A stretch of 9,608 nucleotides of DNA from Desulfocapsa sp. (GTDB taxonomy: Bacteria > Desulfobacterota > Desulfobulbia > Desulfobulbales > Desulfocapsaceae). The first letter of the stretch is position 1. The number at the start of each line of letters is the position of its first letter. The DNA lies in the NCBI GenBank assembly GCA_029934915.1, contig JAOZLI010000087.1, forward strand, positions 1-9,608. The letters are read 5' to 3'. The notes beneath the pieces were generated by a model, which worked only from the letters and a program-made list of their open reading frames with translations, searched no databases and was not told where the DNA came from. Below are positions 1 through 7,249 of the stretch, in pieces. The position numbers and the translations under genes were made by a program.

Positions 1-42
1 CCACTGAAAAAGGTCTTTTGCTTCATAGGATGTAAGTGCCAT
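1..42 (-). CDS. Partial CDS (N-terminus only), unidentified protein
   Basis: Only the first 14 codons are inside the window; the gene continues past base 1. The visible peptide is MALTSYEAKDLFQW. The start is chosen because ATG (42-40) is preceded by a good Shine-Dalgarno sequence, CAGGAG, about 6-7 nt upstream on the minus strand, and behind it lie a plausible extended -10 promoter and a Fur-box-like palindrome. I do not recognise the protein family from 14 residues. There is no signal peptide in what is visible, so a cytoplasmic product is more likely. The upstream control elements suggest an iron-responsive gene, which is inference. Confidence 0.6.
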   Translation of the reverse strand, partial: MALTSYEAKDLFQW

Positions 43-63
43 GGACAACTCCTGAGAATATAT

Positions 64-78
64 TGATAATGATTCGCA
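64..78. promoter_or_regulatory. Fur-box-like operator
   Basis: The plus strand reads TGATAATGATTCGCA. Against the 7-1-7 Fur consensus TGATAATnATTATCA, the left half-site is perfect (7/7) and the right half-site matches 5/7. It lies just downstream of the predicted -10 hexamer (87-92) and before the ribosome-binding site of the partial gene at 1-42, where a bound repressor would block initiation. Assignment to Fur rests on the motif only. No fur gene or iron-uptake gene is visible in the window. Confidence 0.5.
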
Positions 79-86
79 TGAAACTT

Positions 87-116
87 ATTCTAGCATGCTG
101 AGTGATAAAGAAGCAA
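87..116 (-). promoter_or_regulatory. Sigma70-type promoter, extended -10, for the partial gene at the left edge
   Basis: On the minus strand there is TTGCTT (111-116, a 3/6 match to the -35 consensus), an 18-bp spacer, then TGC-TAGAAT (87-95). TAGAAT matches TATAAT at 5/6 and is preceded by the TGn of an extended -10, which can compensate for the weak -35. Transcription would start near 80, within or beside the Fur-like site at 64-78, and leave a leader of about 40 nt. Confidence 0.45.
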
Positions 117-145
117 AGGAAAACGTGTTGTAAACGTGGTATATT

Positions 146-823
146 TTATTCGGGAATCAATTCATTAAAGAATGCAACTGACGGGTAATTTTCAGAATAA
201 TTGACGGGCAGTCGGGTGGAAGGGCGGGCAATGGAGAGGAGAAAACCCATGCCGTATTGGCTGGCGGAGTTAAGCACTTTTTCGGTATCATCGGCCAGCA
301 AAGTTCTTGATTTGTCGTAGCCAAGCATTATTTCCAGTTTGTCCCAGAACTCTGGTTCTTCTTTGGCAAATCCAATTTCTTCAGCACAGACCAGTCTATC
401 AAAATGGGGGCCAATTTTGGTCTTCCGCAGTTTGATGTCGAGGGTTTTTGAGTGGGCATTGGTGACAAGGTGTACAACTTTACCGATGCTTCTGATATAT
501 TTTAAGAAATCTACGACGTAAGGGTGAACCTGAATCAGATGATCTACTTTGCATTTGAGCTCAGGGATATCAAGGCCAAGCTGTTCCGACCAGAAATCAA
601 GATCACACCACTCAAGGGTTGATTCCACCGCCTTATATTTTTGTAACAGAACTTTACGTGCTTCTGCTTCAGTCACCTTGTTGGTCTGGGCATATACTTT
701 GGGTACATATTCTTCCCAGAAGTGATCATCAAAATATTTATCCAGCAGGGTGCCATCCATATCCAGGAGAATGGTGTCTATCTGTGACCAGGTGAATGTT
801 GGTTTTATCTGTTTGTTTGCCAT
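146..823 (-). CDS. yrfG: HAD-superfamily hydrolase, GMP/IMP nucleotidase (YrfG-like)
   Basis: Predicted cytoplasmic phosphatase of 225 residues, close to the roughly 222 of E. coli YrfG, a purine-nucleotide 5'-nucleotidase. All four HAD motifs are visible: DMDGT with nucleophile D21 and acid/base D23; T121-N122 in the LVTNAH stretch; K154 in GFAKEE; and the Mg-binding pair D178-D179 in LLADDT. The segments DTILLDMDGTLLD and DFWSEQLGLDI closely resemble YrfG as I remember it, including the Trp-rich cap helix. The frame can be opened to a TTG at 838, but the ATG at 823 gives the better family length; neither has a clear Shine-Dalgarno sequence, which fits translational coupling to mfd, whose stop is about 24 bp upstream. 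No terminator is visible in between, so it is probably the last gene of an mfd transcript. Substrate specificity is inferred from family resemblance. Confidence 0.82.
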   Translation of the reverse strand: MANKQIKPTFTWSQIDTILLDMDGTLLDKYFDDHFWEEYVPKVYAQTNKVTEAEARKVLLQKYKAVESTLEWCDLDFWSEQLGLDIPELKCKVDHLIQVHPYVVDFLKYIRSIGKVVHLVTNAHSKTLDIKLRKTKIGPHFDRLVCAEEIGFAKEEPEFWDKLEIMLGYDKSRTLLADDTEKVLNSASQYGMGFLLSIARPSTRLPVNYSENYPSVAFFNELIPE

Positions 824-847
824 GGTATCGGTTTGCAAAAGGAATAA

Positions 848-3800
848 TCAGGAGGGCGTCTTCTCTGGCTGCAGCGATTGCAGTTCTGTTAGTATTTTGG
901 CTAATGTCGAAAATAACTGTTCAGTAGTGTGTTTGGCAGGAACTATCAGTCTGCCGTCAGGTGTCAGTTTTGGAGGTTTAGCAGCTTTCTTCTTTTTACC
1001 GCCTTTTTGCAGATATCCCATCAGGAGAGCAGGGTCTAAGGGAGTATGCTCGGTAAAGGAGAAGACAAAAGAGTCCTTACCTTTTTCAAGTTTACTGATT
1101 CCGAGGCTTCCCAGTTCCTTCTTTAGAGCCACTATCTTAAAGAGGTGCTCCGTTTCTGGCGGCAGCATACCATAGCGGTCTACCAGTTCATCCATCAGAT
1201 TGTCATATTCTTCCGCGTCTGATTTTGAAAGAGAAGATATTCTACGATAGGCCACGTAGCGCTGGCTTACATCAGCAATAAAATTTTCGGGGATATAGGC
1301 AGATATCTGCAGGTTTATTTCAGGATCAACTACATCAATGGTAACCACCCCGTCCTCCCCTGCTGCAGCTCTTTCTTTCATGTCAGCGACAGTGCTCTGT
1401 AAAAGATCCAGGTACAGATCATAGCCAATGGCAGCAATCTGGCCGGATTGGGAAACACCAAGGAGATTACCACCGCCTCGAATCTGCAGGTCACTCATGG
1501 CAAGTTTAAAGCCACCGCCAAGTTCGTTGCACTCCATCAATGCCCGCAGGCGATCTTTAGAATCTTTACTTAAGGTGTCAAGAGATGGTACCAGCAGATA
1601 GGCAAAGGATTGGGTAGCAGAACGTCCCACCCGACCACGTAACTGGTAAATTCCCGCCAGGCCAAGTGTGTCGGCACGGTTAATAATAATGGTGTTGGCG
1701 GTGGGAATATCAAGTCCCGATTCAATGATAGTGGTGGCCATCAATACATCGATTTCACGGTTGACGAAACGTACCATGATTCCTTCCAGTTCTTTGCCGC
1801 TCATCTGTCCGTGGGCTACAGCAATCCGGGCTTCCGGTACCAGTGTCTGAACCGTTGCTGCCATCTGATAGATGGATTTGACACGGTTATGCACGAAAAA
1901 TACCTGGCCATTTCTGCGCATCTCTTTTGTAACTGCTTCTTTTATCACCAGCTCATCGAAGCGGGCGACAAAGGTTTTTACAGGTCTTCGATGCTCGGGT
2001 GCACTTGAGATAACAGAAAGATCACGGATGGAGAGCAGTGACATCTGCAGGGTTCGTGGAATGGGTGTAGCGGTGAGAGTAATGATGTCGACTTCAGATT
2101 TTATCTGCTTGATTTTCTCTTTATGGCTGACCCCAAATCGATGTTCTTCGTCGATAATCAGCAACCCGAGATCATGGTACTCAATATCCTTGGATAATAA
2201 TCTGTGTGTACCGATGATAATATCAATTTTACCAGCGGCAAGATCTTTGACTATCTGTTTCTGTTGTGCGGGAGTACGAAAGCGGTTGATACATTCAATG
2301 GTTACGGCAAAGCCCTGCATTCGTTCTCTGAATGTCTGCAGGTGCTGTTCGGCAAGTACTGTGGTTGGAACCAGGATTGCCGCCTGTGCGCCATCTTCCA
2401 CCACCTTAAAGGCGGCTCGTATTGCCACCTCGGTTTTTCCATAGCCCACATCACCACAAACAAGCCTGTCTGTGGGTTTGTCGGAGGTGAGATCATCTAT
2501 GACCGCAGTGATTGCAGTTGCCTGTCCTTCTGTTTCATCGTAGGGGAAGGATTCTTCCAGTTCCTGGTAGAGTTCGCCTGGCATGGAAAAACGTCTGCCA
2601 TCGCGCATTTCACGTCTGGCATAAATGGCAAGCAATTCTTCAGCAACCTTCCACACCTCTTCTTTAACTTTAGATTTGACTGCCCGCCAGGCTGTGGAAC
2701 CCAGTTTGTCGATGCGGGGCTCTTTATCCGAGAGTCCCTCGTAACGACTGATGAGATTGAGTCTGTCCACAGGCAAATAGAGTTTGTCTCCACCCTTATA
2801 CTCAAGAAGCATATAGTCATTGACCACGCCCTGCAGTTCAAGGGTTGAGATTCCGAGATATCGGCCAAGGCCATGATCTCGATGGACAATGATGTCGCCA
2901 TCATGCAGTTCGGCAAAGCGAATGGGATCGCCCTGTTTCTCTTTTGCTTTCCTGCGTTTACCAAGACGCATTTCTCCGAAGAGTTCCGATTCGGAGAGGA
3001 AGTGGATGCCTGAGTGGGTCAAAGAAAAACCCACAGTTAAAGGCTGGTCACAGAGGTAAAGGGTATCTGTAGAACGGGCAGTGCTCAGTTTACTCAAGCT
3101 TACTGGGCTTTCTATCTTTTCGATACGGTGCTGATGCTTTTCAAGAAGTTCTGTCAGGGTCACAGTTTGTCGCTGCGAACGGCAGCAGAGAAGAACCTGG
3201 TCACCCTGTTCCTGCCAGAGACGAATCTGATCTGAAAGGGGCGGAATAAGTCCCCGGTCTTTGCGCTGCAGACTAATGTTCTGTTTTAATACCTGATGGT
3301 TGGTGGCCATCAGTGAATGGGGCTCAGCGTTCTCAGCACTTGCGGTGCAATGTACCTGGGCAAAATCCTGCATACGTTTTTTGGTTTCGTCAGGCAGTAT
3401 GAAGATAGTCTCAGGGATGAGGGCTGGTGCAGCGCGGTCTAAAGATTCCTGGAAATTGTTAAGAATACGTTCATGCACCATGGCTCGTGCCTGACTCTCA
3501 AGATCCGGGGAAAAATGGATAAGGCAGGTGTTCGTTGGTAAAAAATCAAAAAGGGTTTCAGGCTTGCCATCCTCCGGGTAAAAAAGAGGCAGAAAAAATT
3601 CCATCCCAGGAAAGCGTAGGCCATCAGCAATTTTTTCACGGATAGACAGGTACTCGTCCTTGTCCCATGCTTCTGTTTTACAGGCAAGATCAAAGTCCTG
3701 AAGAATTTTTTTAAGTTTGGGAGAGGATGGTTCAAAGGCGCAGATATCGCTAGCCGGGAGAATGATCGCCTCTTTAATCTCAGCAATGGAACGTTGGCTT

Positions 3801-4414
3801 ATGGGGTCAAAACCACGGAGTGATTCGACGGTATCGCCAAAAAAGTCGAGGCGCAAGGGCGTTGTATGCAGCTCTTTCCCGGAAAGAAAGGCGGGTGGAA
3901 AAATATCAAGGATTCCCCCACGAACAGAGTATTCGCCCACATTTTGAACCAGGCTTACTGGCTCATATCCAAGATGACTGAGTTTTTGCACAAGCTCATC
4001 TCTGTCGGTTTCTTCACCAGCCTCAAGGATTTCACTGTTGTTTGATAATATAGAGCCTGGCAGAGTCCGGCGCATAAGGGCTTCTGCCGAAACAACAAGA
4101 ATAAAGGGCTTTTGCGGATCACTTTCCTGCAATCTGTAAAGGGTGGAAAGTCGTGCCGCAGTGGTCAAGGGATCAGGAGACAGAGGCGTATAGGGCGGGA
4201 TCTCATAACCGGGATAGCTGAAAACAGGAAGATTACTAAAGAGTTTTAGATCTTCCTCCACCTGCTGTACCATGTCTTCATCGGGTACAATACAGCAACA
4301 GGGTTGGGATTTTGCCTGTAAGGCAGTGAATAGTGATTTGGAACTTCCGCGTAAACCGGTGATGTGAGTTTCAGTTCCGCTGCTAATCTGGGTTGTGATA
4401 AAAGAATCTGGCAT
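848..4414 (-). CDS. mfd: Transcription-repair coupling factor Mfd
   Basis: Cytoplasmic DNA translocase that removes RNA polymerase stalled at lesions and recruits UvrA for nucleotide excision repair. It has 1188 residues from this start (E. coli Mfd has 1148). Order: UvrB-like N-terminal region (about 10-340, including GEYSVRGGILDIFP at 160-173); RNA-polymerase-interaction domain (about 500-560, GDIIVHRDHGLGRYLG); RecG-like helicase core with Walker A GDVGYGKT (654-661), Walker B DEEH (755-758), TATPIPR (781-787), TTIIESGLDIP (894-904) and QLRGRVGR (924-931); and the C-terminal TRCF domain (about 1000-1140), followed by a Lys-rich stretch near 1137-1149. All helicase motifs are intact. An in-frame ATG lies at 4435, but those seven extra codons are the 3' arm and U-tract of an intrinsic terminator, so ATG 4414 is preferred; it fits the family's usual N-terminus. 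No Shine-Dalgarno sequence precedes it. Confidence 0.97.
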   Translation of the reverse strand: MPDSFITTQISSGTETHITGLRGSSKSLFTALQAKSQPCCCIVPDEDMVQQVEEDLKLFSNLPVFSYPGYEIPPYTPLSPDPLTTAARLSTLYRLQESDPQKPFILVVSAEALMRRTLPGSILSNNSEILEAGEETDRDELVQKLSHLGYEPVSLVQNVGEYSVRGGILDIFPPAFLSGKELHTTPLRLDFFGDTVESLRGFDPISQRSIAEIKEAIILPASDICAFEPSSPKLKKILQDFDLACKTEAWDKDEYLSIREKIADGLRFPGMEFFLPLFYPEDGKPETLFDFLPTNTCLIHFSPDLESQARAMVHERILNNFQESLDRAAPALIPETIFILPDETKKRMQDFAQVHCTASAENAEPHSLMATNHQVLKQNISLQRKDRGLIPPLSDQIRLWQEQGDQVLLCCRSQRQTVTLTELLEKHQHRIEKIESPVSLSKLSTARSTDTLYLCDQPLTVGFSLTHSGIHFLSESELFGEMRLGKRRKAKEKQGDPIRFAELHDGDIIVHRDHGLGRYLGISTLELQGVVNDYMLLEYKGGDKLYLPVDRLNLISRYEGLSDKEPRIDKLGSTAWRAVKSKVKEEVWKVAEELLAIYARREMRDGRRFSMPGELYQELEESFPYDETEGQATAITAVIDDLTSDKPTDRLVCGDVGYGKTEVAIRAAFKVVEDGAQAAILVPTTVLAEQHLQTFRERMQGFAVTIECINRFRTPAQQKQIVKDLAAGKIDIIIGTHRLLSKDIEYHDLGLLIIDEEHRFGVSHKEKIKQIKSEVDIITLTATPIPRTLQMSLLSIRDLSVISSAPEHRRPVKTFVARFDELVIKEAVTKEMRRNGQVFFVHNRVKSIYQMAATVQTLVPEARIAVAHGQMSGKELEGIMVRFVNREIDVLMATTIIESGLDIPTANTIIINRADTLGLAGIYQLRGRVGRSATQSFAYLLVPSLDTLSKDSKDRLRALMECNELGGGFKLAMSDLQIRGGGNLLGVSQSGQIAAIGYDLYLDLLQSTVADMKERAAAGEDGVVTIDVVDPEINLQISAYIPENFIADVSQRYVAYRRISSLSKSDAEEYDNLMDELVDRYGMLPPETEHLFKIVALKKELGSLGISKLEKGKDSFVFSFTEHTPLDPALLMGYLQKGGKKKKAAKPPKLTPDGRLIVPAKHTTEQLFSTLAKILTELQSLQPEKTPS

Positions 4415-4418
4415 AGTC

Positions 4419-4452
4419 AAAAAAACCGGATGCATAATATATGCATCCGGTT
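4419..4452 (-). terminator. Rho-independent terminator after bamA, abutting the mfd start
   Basis: On the minus strand a perfect 12-bp stem (AACCGGATGCAT / ATGCATCCGGTT, arms 4441-4452 and 4424-4435) closes a 5-nt loop and runs into seven consecutive T (4425-4419). It lies 35 bp after the bamA stop codon, an ordinary position for the end of that transcript. The unusual part is what follows: the likely mfd ATG (4414-4412) begins only 4 nt after the T-tract, so the terminator fills the mfd translation-initiation region. Confidence 0.85.
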
Positions 4453-4462
4453 AACAGTTTAA
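4434..4462 (-). promoter_or_regulatory. Candidate mfd promoter overlapping the terminator hairpin
   Basis: The minus strand has TTAAAC (4457-4462, 3/6 to the -35), exactly 17 bp, then TATTAT (4434-4439, 5/6 to the -10). The -10 falls in the loop and inner stem of the terminator palindrome. A transcript starting near 4427 would begin about 13 nt before the mfd ATG at 4414, leaving a very short U-rich leader without a Shine-Dalgarno sequence. This would explain how mfd escapes the terminator, but the -35 is weak and AT-rich palindromes produce such matches by chance. Confidence 0.25.
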
Positions 4463-4487
4463 TGGTGTAAGTATATATGGTTTTGCT

Positions 4488-7148
4488 TTAGAACGAGCCA
4501 CCCATGGAGAAATCCCAGACGGTGGTATCTTCGTCTTCCAGAGGATCGAGATTATATCCCCACACCAGGCGTAAGGGACCCATAGGAGACATCCAGCGTA
4601 CCTCAATTCCCGTGGCCTTGTTGTAGCTGTCGTAACTCCAGTCTTCGTCGTCAGCGAATACGTTACCGGCATCAAAGAAGATAACGCCCCGAACCCCCGC
4701 TTCTGTGAGAAGAGGGAAGACAAATTCCCAATTCGTATACCACATCTTGGTGCCACCGATGCGGTCACCAGTTTCAGGGTCGATGGGAGAGGCCTTTCCG
4801 TATTCGAAGCCACGGATGGAGTTCATGCCGCCAAGATAGAAACGTTCATAAACGGGGAGCTGGTTTGTCTGGTTTTCCCAGACCTGACCGGCTGCCCCTT
4901 TAACGTGAAAGACGGTTGTCCAGGGAAGGGGGAAGTACCAGCTGGAAAATCCTTCCAGCTTGGTGAACTCGGCATCTCCACCTAAGGGGCCACCGGCATA
5001 TTTAACGGAGATAGAGTTTTCAGATCCTGTGCTTGCGCCAGACATTCTGTTACGGCTATCTCGTACCATGGTGAACTTAAGCGCACTGGTAACATTAATA
5101 TCCATTGAATCCAAAATGATGTCCGATGCAAATGGAGAGACGTTGGAAAGCTCTGTGTCAGTGTAGGAATAACTGCCGTATCCACGCCATTTTTCAAAAA
5201 GCGGATACCCGAAACGTATTGCACCACCCATGGAATCCTTGTCGTAGTCGTCATATTCACGGAACCAGTTGAAAAGATCAGCTCCCCAGGAGAGTTGAGA
5301 ATCACGAAGATGCGGGTCGGTATAGCCCAGGTTAAAACGATTGGAATTCCCGCTGAGATTTGCTGAGAAGGAAAGCTTGTCGCCCCGGCCAAGAAAGTTG
5401 TTCTCAGAAATCTCACCCATTACCATGAGAGAATCAACGGAACTATAGCCGGCACCAATACTGAATTGGCCTGTACTCTTTTCCTTCACGTTCACCGAAA
5501 CATTCATCTTTGATGGATCCATGGCAGGTTCCGGAACAATATTTACCTCTTCAAAGAAATCCAGACGTTGCAAACGCTGTGTGCTGGTACGAAGAGCCTT
5601 GGAGTCAAAAACACCTCCTTCTGCAATTTTCAGTTCCCGCCTGATAACATTGTCTCTGGTACGGCTGTTTCCCTGAATAGCAATGCGTTGAATATAAACC
5701 AGGTCGCCCTTTTCAATATGGATGTCAATATCCACTCGGGCACCGGTTGCAGATTTGTTCATTCGTGGGCGGATATCAGCAAAGGCATAGCCTTGTTCCG
5801 AATAAAAATCAGTGACTTTCAAGATGTTTTCACGGAGAGCCTGGCGATTGATAAATTCGTCATTCTGAATGCTTAGAAATTCGCGTAACATTTGTTCCGA
5901 TTCGATCAGATCACCGGAGAATCCGACTGTTCCAACACGGTACCTTGGTCCTTCGTCAATGATGTAGGTGATATAAAGCCATTCTTCTTCCTGGATGACT
6001 TGAGGTTTGCCAAGTTTTACTTCAAGAAATCCCTTGTTGTTGTAAAAGGCTCCGAGTTGGGCAACGTCCTGTTCGAGCATTTGCTGTTTCATGAGTCCTG
6101 CTTCTGTGAGCCAGGAGAGCCAGTTCTTTTCCCTTGAGGCAACGATATCGCCAAGTTCATCACTATCAAAGTTTTTGTTACCGATAAACTTGATCTCTTT
6201 AACGTAGATCTTATCCCCTTCCTCTATAACATAACGAAGTTCTGCTGTTTTGTTGTCCGGGTAACTGATCTGCGGGGTGACCTTTGTATTATAATACCCT
6301 TTGGATTTGTAGAGCGCTTTGATGGCCGCGGCACCATGGTTGACCTTATTATTATTCAGGATGGTGTTGGGGCCAATGTTTGCAGCTTCTTTCACTTCAT
6401 CTTCGGTCATTGCATCAAGGCCGGAGAAATCCACACTGCGAATAAGCGGTTTTTCGCTGACGTCAAAGGTGACGATTTTTCCCTTATCACTGTCTTCCAC
6501 TTCGATTCGCACATTCTCAAAATAACCCATTTTGAAAATAGCTTTCAGATCACTTCGCAGTGCGGCAGGATCATAGAAATCGCCTGCTTTTGTGAGAACC
6601 TTACGAGAAATCGCACCGGAATCGATGCGTTCGTTCCCGGTCGGTGCAATGGAGGCGATAATAAAGTCACGTTCAGTGTAGGCGATAACATCACGCACTA
6701 TTTCTGAAATGGTACCGGCAAGATTCTCAATGGAGTCGCCTTGGAGATAGTAATATGTGGGTGACGCCGGTGAAAGGATATCGAATACTTTGTAATCAAT
6801 GCTGATTGTATCCCCTATAACAGTCATGGTGCCCACCGCCACATAATCAAGGCCGGTTTTACCTGCAATTTTTTTGAGATCAGCTGGTGGAGGAGGCCAC
6901 GACCCTGAGTAATCGACAAGTGCCTGGGCCTCACTTCTTGTCATCATGGTGAAAGAAGAGGGGAATAGGGCGTTTTCCAGGCCACTATCCGTATGAGCCT
7001 CTATGCTTTCCTGGTTGCCTGGACTGTTTATTTTCAGTGGCAGGTACGTGGTATTCTGGTCAACGGCAGCAGCAAGATTCGGAAGAATGATGCTGAGTGC
7101 GAGGGTGATGACAAGAAGGAAAGAGTTTACATTTCGTAGCTGGATCAT
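4488..7148 (-). CDS. bamA: Outer membrane protein assembly factor BamA with extra N-terminal domain
   Basis: Omp85-family core of the BAM complex, which inserts beta-barrel proteins into the outer membrane. It has 886 residues against about 810 in E. coli. Order: signal peptide (1 to about 28; hydrophobic LLVITLALSIILPNLAAA, cleavage near AAA-V); an additional domain at about 30-160 (TYLPLKI ... GLDYVAVGTMTVIGDTISIDYKVFD) resembling TolB-N/CsgG-type periplasmic folds; five POTRA domains (about 162-234, 235-313, 314-402, 403-482, 483-558); and a 16-strand barrel (about 560-886). Conserved barrel landmarks are the loop-6 motif IRGF (778-781), FFDAGNVF (824-831), SPMGPLRLVWG (854-864) and a C-terminal Phe, the usual BAM recognition residue. 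ATG 7148 follows an AGGA Shine-Dalgarno core by 6 nt. It lies 101 bp downstream of the epimerase-like gene and ends in a strong terminator. No skp/ompH or lpxD follows. Confidence 0.96.
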   Translation of the reverse strand: MIQLRNVNSFLLVITLALSIILPNLAAAVDQNTTYLPLKINSPGNQESIEAHTDSGLENALFPSSFTMMTRSEAQALVDYSGSWPPPPADLKKIAGKTGLDYVAVGTMTVIGDTISIDYKVFDILSPASPTYYYLQGDSIENLAGTISEIVRDVIAYTERDFIIASIAPTGNERIDSGAISRKVLTKAGDFYDPAALRSDLKAIFKMGYFENVRIEVEDSDKGKIVTFDVSEKPLIRSVDFSGLDAMTEDEVKEAANIGPNTILNNNKVNHGAAAIKALYKSKGYYNTKVTPQISYPDNKTAELRYVIEEGDKIYVKEIKFIGNKNFDSDELGDIVASREKNWLSWLTEAGLMKQQMLEQDVAQLGAFYNNKGFLEVKLGKPQVIQEEEWLYITYIIDEGPRYRVGTVGFSGDLIESEQMLREFLSIQNDEFINRQALRENILKVTDFYSEQGYAFADIRPRMNKSATGARVDIDIHIEKGDLVYIQRIAIQGNSRTRDNVIRRELKIAEGGVFDSKALRTSTQRLQRLDFFEEVNIVPEPAMDPSKMNVSVNVKEKSTGQFSIGAGYSSVDSLMVMGEISENNFLGRGDKLSFSANLSGNSNRFNLGYTDPHLRDSQLSWGADLFNWFREYDDYDKDSMGGAIRFGYPLFEKWRGYGSYSYTDTELSNVSPFASDIILDSMDINVTSALKFTMVRDSRNRMSGASTGSENSISVKYAGGPLGGDAEFTKLEGFSSWYFPLPWTTVFHVKGAAGQVWENQTNQLPVYERFYLGGMNSIRGFEYGKASPIDPETGDRIGGTKMWYTNWEFVFPLLTEAGVRGVIFFDAGNVFADDEDWSYDSYNKATGIEVRWMSPMGPLRLVWGYNLDPLEDEDTTVWDFSMGGSF

Positions 7149-7208
7149 GGTCTGTCCTGTTTCTCTTATGAAATTGTGTGGTTATCGATAATGCTGGTGA
7201 TGAGTTCA

Positions 7209-7238
7209 ATAGTATGACATGTTTCCATGTTTTTGCAA
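7209..7238 (-). promoter_or_regulatory. Candidate bamA promoter with a small inverted repeat in the spacer
   Basis: On the minus strand TTGCAA (7233-7238, 4/6 to the -35) and TACTAT (7209-7214, 4/6 to the -10) are separated by 18 bp, giving a leader of about 55 nt before the bamA ATG. The spacer contains a perfect 5-bp inverted repeat, ACATG-TTTC-CATGT (7217-7230), which could be an operator half-site pair or chance. There is no terminator between the upstream gene stop (7250) and bamA, so read-through from that gene is also possible. Confidence 0.3.
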
Positions 7239-7249
7239 AGGGAACAACG

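Noticed and set aside
119..139. Possible terminator after the HAD gene (AAAACGTGTTGTAAACGTGG region)
   Set aside because: The two ACGT-containing segments form a direct repeat more than an inverted one. Only 4 bp would pair reliably, and there is no T-run in the right place.
2204..2848. 214-codon plus-strand frame opposite mfd
   Set aside because: Antisense shadow of a highly conserved gene; Cys/Phe/His-rich translation, no motifs and no ribosome-binding site.
2497..2964. Long alternative minus-strand frame inside mfd
   Set aside because: It lies wholly within the helicase-encoding part of mfd in another frame, has no recognisable domain, and the mfd frame carries all the expected motifs.
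4433..4435. ATG at 4435 as the mfd start
   Set aside because: The seven codons before ATG 4414 are the terminator 3' arm and U-tract, and a Shine-Dalgarno sequence is absent there.
7217..7234. Plus-strand terminator (ACATG-TTTC-CATGT followed by TTTT)
   Set aside because: The stem is only 5 bp and weak, and no plus-strand gene lies upstream to need it.
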